A stretch of DNA of 64,000 nt from Papilionanthe hookeriana x Papilionanthe teres (lineage: Eukaryota; Streptophyta; Magnoliopsida; Asparagales; Orchidaceae), in assembly GCA_022702705.1 (NCBI GenBank), contig CM040422.1:34619270-34683269 (forward strand), given 5' to 3'. Below, piece by piece: positions 60,148-64,000 of this stretch. A model generated the notes under the pieces. That model was not told the DNA's origin. It saw only the letters and a program-made list of their open reading frames with translations, and made no database searches. The translations under genes were made by a program, and so were the position numbers. How positions within the stretch are numbered: position 1 is the stretch's first letter; each line of letters begins with the position of its first letter.

Positions 60148-60423
60148 TTGGTTCGCAGACCAAACGGATGTCACAAATCTTCTAGTTTATTTAACCGAGC
60201 CCCATCATCAAGCAGTGTGTCTATTCTTCGGGATAGATACACGGTTTGTGATGCGATGCTCGTTTATATAAACTATTTGGGATGTGAGAGCGATTTTATT
60301 TCATATCTTAAAATTATTTTCAAAATCAAATACTACTTTCTAAACCATATATACATATTTAAATTAAATTTAAAATCTAAAATTAGCCCACAAGTTCTAT
60401 TAGGCGACACCTTTTCAAAATAA
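60148..60423 (+). CDS. Short LTR ORF copy in the solo LTR, doubtful coding
   Basis: A 91-residue ORF starting MVRRPNGCHKSSSLFNRAP, in LTR sense, equivalent to 1987-2181. The first 50 residues are shared; the tail differs. No domain recognised. Confidence 0.2.
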   Translation: MVRRPNGCHKSSSLFNRAPSSSSVSILRDRYTVCDAMLVYINYLGCESDFISYLKIIFKIKYYFLNHIYIFKLNLKSKISPQVLLGDTFSK

Positions 60424-60450
60424 AACACATAACCTAAATATACGCCGACA

Positions 60451-60455
60451 ATTAT
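60451..60455. repeat. Target-site duplication, right, of the solo LTR
   Basis: ATTAT, identical to 53028-53032. Confidence 0.9.
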
Positions 60456-61017
60456 TCTCCCCACATTTATACTTCTGTTGCTATGAAGACAAAAATTCAG
60501 AATTGGTGGGCAGCAAAGCCGGACAAATGAAATAATGCCAAGCCTTAGCAGTGGCATTCATCATGGAAAATGGAAAGTTAATCTGTTCATAATTTTTAAT
60601 TTTCCAAGTTCCTTTCCCATCAGTGAGAAAGTCAATAACATCGTTTAACGGACCCTCCATTGCTCCAAATTTTACATACTCTCTAGAAAGGTAATCGTGA
60701 AGCTCGAAAAAAGATTTAATGCAGTTAGCATTAAAATCAACAGAAAATCCTCTTACTTGGACAGGTTCATCCTTAAGTTGAGCCAGATTAGAGTAGAACT
60801 CTCTCACAACTACAATAGCAGCTTTATTTGTTGTGTAACAGAAGTTCTCCCATCCTTTCTCTCTAATAACTTGTTATGTCTCTCCTCCTGGATTATCGAA
60901 AACTTGATCTTGTTTGCACTTCATACTTTGAAAGATTGAAGTGTACCTCGATTGTGCTTTAGCATTCACAAATTGAGTCTCATCCTATTTAAGTCTTCTC
61001 TTTTGTCGTGGATCCAT
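60456..61017 (-). pseudogene. N-terminal half of extra ORF B (putative plant transposon protein type)
   Basis: Starts at Met 61017 (MDPRQKRRLK, then TAG). The same frame passes another stop and reads FCYTTNKAAIVVVREFYSNL, VQVRGFSVDFNANCIKSFFE, SREYVKFGAMEG, DFLTDGKGTWKI and AKAWHYFICPALLP, with a further stop at 60481-60483 before the solo LTR. It aligns along its length with extra ORF A (FCYTT, EFY.NL, VRG, the W of GTW/DDW, the KAW/KNW segment), so the two are paralogues. Confidence 0.78.
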
Positions 61018-61302
61018 TGTTTGTTCTATCAAAATCACAAAAATCTAAACTAAACTAAAAAATAATAATAGAATGGCTTCTAAAGGTGGTTTAAAGCAAT
61101 CTAAATCAATTTCCATGAATTCCTTCCAAGTCGTTTCTCCACATTTTCAAGCTTCCCAAAATTTCTTAATGTGGAAGAAATTCATGGTGAAAATTAAAAT
61201 TTTTTACATAGGAGTGAAGCTCTTACCAAGGGAACATGAAATCCGGTGTTAGAATGTGTTGAAATCGCTCTAAATTCGAGATCTATCAAGCCCTAGATCG
61301 AA

Positions 61303-61309
61303 ATTTATA
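61303..61309 (-). promoter_or_regulatory. TATA box upstream of extra ORF B
   Basis: On the minus strand 'tataaat', followed by 'ttcgatctagggcttgatag', about 290 nt before the Met at 61017. The GC-rich motif lies about 150 bp upstream. Confidence 0.4.
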
Positions 61310-61458
61310 GTAAATAGGGGAAGAAGACAATGAATAGTGGCGGTTGACTGGTCAAAATCGTGGTTAAATGGTAATTTTAGGGTTCTCTCCGTCTGCGGGG
61401 TCGTTCGCGCCTTTGGTGGGCTCAATTGAATTAAATTCCAATAGCCTCAGGAAAATCA

Positions 61459-61491
61459 CACCGTCGACAGTCTTGAGCGCGTCGTCGGTGA
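61459..61491. repeat. GC-rich CGTCG motif upstream of extra ORF B
   Basis: 'ccgtcgacagtc' and 'gcgcgtcgtcggtgag' in AT-rich surroundings. It matches the block at 63261-63295 in content and in flanks ('aattaaattc', 'tcaggaaaa') and resembles the palindromes at 512-683. Confidence 0.6.
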
Positions 61492-61559
61492 GATTCTCAA
61501 ATATTGATCATTTTTCAAATTTTTGCAATTTTGATCAATTTTAAGCCTCGTCGTCAGTC

Positions 61560-62061
61560 GTTTGATTACTTTCATCATATATTTTAAGTGCTTAAGTGAT
61601 ATATTAACACAAATAAACATACACATAACAAAACTTCACAATTATATATTTAATCCAAGTGTTTACAATCCACAATACATAACACACATAAGTAGGTATT
61701 TTCTCAACCTAAATCCATATAATCAGCATCGTAATCCAAACCAAAACACTCAAAACGCTAAAAACAAGCATTTCAATCATAATCTCAATATACTGAGATT
61801 TAAAAGAAAATTAAAAATGCAAAAACACAAAGATAGTTCAAATCAAACACAACATAAAGAAACAAATAAAATAAAGCAATTCTACTACTCTTATGAATCT
61901 ATACTGGTTTCTCCTTTGATATCACCCATTGCTTGAACATGGACGAACATGTTATAAAAATGTTAGAATGGAAATTCTTCAGTTGAATCTTCATTAATCC
62001 ATCCAATCTTCTTCATTAAGCGTATCAAACTCGCTTTAAATTTCCCAGTATGATCAAAATA
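61560..62061 (-). other. 3' noncoding stretch after extra ORF A
   Basis: Rich in A and C on the + strand ('aacacaaataaacatacacataac'), like the stretch after extra ORF B (52180-52490). The + strand ORF at 61562-61936 is low complexity and not supported. Confidence 0.5.
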
Positions 62062-63045
62062 TTATTTCATCCTCCAACCGATATGATCAAAGAAATCAGA
62101 CATATTGTTAGCTGTACTCATTAAATTTTGTACCTGCTTCTCCAGGTTCTTGATTCGGAGTAAGATCATCGGTGTCTTGTCCGCTACTAGAGGTTGAATA
62201 GGAACAGAATTTTGCGATGACTGATCCATGATCACGCCCATGTCATTCTCCTTATTATTGGCTAGGAACATACGAGTTGGGTCTAAAGGTTTCCAGGGTA
62301 GCAGTACTTTCTCCCAAATCTCGTATGATACTGGAAACAAATTGCATATTGAGAATACTTTTGAAGGATGTCTAAGCCATTGAGATGATCCTTGAAAAGT
62401 CAGGCCAAACACAGACTTCACAATAATTGATCCAATATCAATGGGTCATCCCATTTGAATGCAGTAGTTCAATATTGCACTTTCTTTAGTAACTTTGCCG
62501 ATTTTCATCTTTGGCAATAACTTCACTGATATGAAAACTTGCCAATTTTTCGAAATGGGGTTTAAAAGTGTTGCAGAAAAACTAACATACCCATTTTCTC
62601 CAACTTCCCAGTCATCGGTTTTGCCGTCAAAAAATTGGTATATTTCATTCATCTTGTCTCTTGTCGGCACGAAATTCAAATAATGGCAGAAAGGAACATT
62701 CTTAAGCATATATAACTCATTAATCCTTCCAGAATAAAATTTTATCCACCTACCTCGCACATAGACGCTTCCTTGGTTGATTCCATGTAAATTTGCGTAG
62801 AATTCCTTCACCACTAGAACGACTACTGCGATAGTAGTATAGCAAAACACTTCACATCTTCTACTCAAAATTATTTCTTTAATTGTTGATGAAGAATTAC
62901 TTAATCCTCTATTAACAAATCCTCTTTCCTTGATTAGCCTTCTCTTAGACATCACCTTGTTGAAAAGTCACTGTGCCTTGGCACTGAGGAACATTCTCTG
63001 ATTGTAAACTTGAAATCTAGGGTAATCTACTGAATTGGAAGCCAT
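62062..63045 (-). pseudogene. Extra ORF A (putative plant transposon protein type)
   Basis: A single frame from Met 63045 to 62062 with two internal TGA stops (about 62970 and 62446-62448). Reads VVVLVVKEFYANLHGINQG, VYVRGRWIKFYSGRINELYM, HYLNFVPTRDKMNEIYQFFD, KTDDWEV, PISKNWQVFISVKLLPKMKI and, after the second stop, PIDIGSII, SVFGLTFQG, VADKTPMILLRIKNLEKQVQNL (coiled-coil-like) and FFDHIGWRMK at the end. These match the plant transposon-protein domain found in Athila-type elements. Neighbours are integrase upstream and paralogue B downstream. Confidence 0.8.
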
Positions 63046-63114
63046 TAGAGAGGAATTGAAAGTAGTTTCCATTCATTTTTGGGAGTTGGAGTGTTTAGGA
63101 ACTCTCAATGGGAG

Positions 63115-63120
63115 TTTATA
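63115..63120 (-). promoter_or_regulatory. TATA box upstream of extra ORF A
   Basis: On the minus strand 'cttataaactccc', 70 bp before the Met at 63045, with 'ctaaacactccaactccc' downstream resembling a plant leader. The GC-rich block is 140-180 bp upstream. Confidence 0.45.
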
Positions 63121-63260
63121 AGGGAAGAATTCGCTAAAAACTGCCAAAATATGACATTTCAAACTCGAAAAACTGCCAACTCACCGATCCCACTGCTGGC
63201 GACCTCGATGGTGCCGTTAGTGAGCCTTGTGCAATTAAATTCTAGAGCTATCAGGAAAAA

Positions 63261-63295
63261 CCCGCCGTCGGCGGCATTGATCGCGTCGTCGGTGC
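63261..63295. repeat. GC-rich CGTCGG motif upstream of extra ORF A
   Basis: 'ccgccgtcggcggc' (near-perfect palindrome) followed by 'gatcgcgtcgtcggtg'. Counterpart at 61459-61491. Confidence 0.6.
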
Positions 63296-63460
63296 CCTAG
63301 GCAAAATTTTGCACATTTACGCCGTTTTCAAATACGTTCCAAATTTATTCTATGGATCCAAACTCTTGAATAATCAGAGGGCAAATACAAGCAGTAGATT
63401 TTAATATTACTACAAACTAATGATAAACTTAAACAAACACTCAAACAAATAAAGATAACT

Positions 63461-63500
63461 ATGGGTTGCCTCCCATAAAGCGCTTGGTTTAACGTCGTCA
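63461..63500 (-). other. Conserved Athila-type noncoding block after pol
   Basis: On the minus strand 'gttaaaccaagcgcttt' and 'atgggaggcaaccc', a block I recognise from many Athila-type elements between integrase and the extra ORF. Confidence 0.6.
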
Positions 63501-63624
63501 GCCCGACCTATTCAGGTGTTATTCAGGTTGACTGAGCATTAAAACCTCTTTAAAATTTAGTTTTTTACCCTCAAAATATTGTTTTAATCTATGTACATTT
63601 ACTTATAAATCTATTCTTAGTCTT

Positions 63625-64000
63625 CTAATCTTCAATTTCAACAGCTCCATAAGTGTAAACCTGAGTCACAGTAAAGGGTCCTAACCAAAGTGACTTCAAT
63701 TTCCTAGGAAATAATTTCAACCTTGTATTGTAAAGCAAAAATTCTTGTCCAGTTCAAAGTTCTTCTGGTTAATCTTTCGATCATGCATTAACTTCAGTTT
63801 TTCCTTATAAACTCTATCGCTACCATAAGATTCATTTCTTAATTCTTCTAATTCATTCAATTGCAACAAAATTTTATCACCAGCATTTTTCAAATTATAA
63901 TTGAGTTTTTTAATCGCCTAATGCATGGGACTTATATTGCAAGAATTTAAGAACTCAAATTTATATATTTTTAATGATTTTGATAAGTCCAAGCATTCAA
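63625..64000 (-). pseudogene. pol: Integrase C-terminus of the Athila-like element (partial)
   Basis: Enters from the right window edge. Frames read DKILLQLNELEELRNESYGS and VYKEKLKLMHDRKINQKNFE; after a one-base shift LKLFPRKLKSLWLGPFTVTQ and YTYGAVEIED follow, then the stop at 63625. These are the usual last segments of Athila integrase. Confidence 0.8.

Larger units (their letters stand above)
53033..60450 (+). mobile_element. Solo Tat LTR, 7418 bp
   Basis: Starts TGTTGACCTC and ends GCCGACA on the + strand, so it is oriented opposite to elements 1 and 2. A perfect 5-bp duplication flanks it and no internal region is present: the product of LTR-LTR recombination that removed the rest of an element. 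It is more diverged from elements 1 and 2 than their LTR pairs are from each other. It keeps the terminal hairpin (53037-53057), TATTTAAA box (55426-55433), AATTT array and the U5-end ORF (60148-60423). Confidence 0.95.
51217..64000 (-). mobile_element. Athila-like element, minus strand, partial, carrying a solo Tat LTR
   Basis: In element sense: integrase C-terminus (from the right window edge), a conserved spacer (63461-63500), extra ORF A (63045-62062), extra ORF B (61017 to 52498, split by the solo LTR 53033-60450), a PPT-like tract near 51970 and 3' noncoding sequence ending at the LTR fragment at 51216. Same family as the sequence at 1-345 but inverted. Its own LTRs are not in the window. 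Confidence 0.82.

Overview
The window is plant nuclear DNA made almost entirely of nested Ty3/gypsy LTR retrotransposons. I found no confident single-copy host gene, rRNA, tRNA or CRISPR array. The evidence for a flowering plant is the two element lineages (Tat-type with two RNase H domains, and Athila-type), their priming sites (complementary to plant tRNA-Arg and tRNA-Asp) and the AT-rich, repeat-dense composition. The species cannot be read from the sequence.

Layout. (1) 1-1886 plus 26318-26399: the 3' noncoding end, polypurine tract (PPT) and LTR of an Athila-like element on the + strand. (2) 1887-26317: Tat-type element 1 on the minus strand, about 24.4 kb, with LTRs of 6.4 and 7.2 kb, inserted 24 bp before the end of that Athila LTR. 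(3) 26400-48660: Tat-type element 2 on the minus strand, same family, with its 3' LTR cut down to 1.4 kb. It carries an extra ORF downstream of pol encoding an AlkB-type (ALKBH9/10-like) Fe(II)/2-oxoglutarate dioxygenase domain. (4) 48661-51216: the U3-side piece of an older LTR of the same family. (5) 51217-64000: an Athila-like element on the minus strand with the integrase C-terminus, two tandem paralogous extra ORFs (putative plant transposon protein type) and the 3' noncoding region. The second extra ORF is split by a complete 7.4-kb solo Tat LTR on the + strand (53033-60450) flanked by a perfect ATTAT duplication.

In element sense (minus strand) the Tat elements read: 5' LTR, tRNA-Arg PBS, leader, gag-N/gag, protease, RT, RNase H, second (archaeal-like) RNase H, integrase, [AlkB ORF, element 2 only], an 82/83-bp tandem-repeat array, PPT, 3' LTR. 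Every reading frame carries stops or frameshifts. Part of the damage in element 1 falls at CAG/CTG trinucleotides in a pattern that may be base-calling error at methylated cytosines rather than real mutation.

Most notable: the AlkB cargo ORF, whose N-terminus looks like a copy of the gag ORF N-terminus; the duplicated extra ORFs of the Athila element, each with its own TATA box and GC-rich motif; the hairpin at the U3 tip of all Tat LTRs; and the element-specific tandem arrays.
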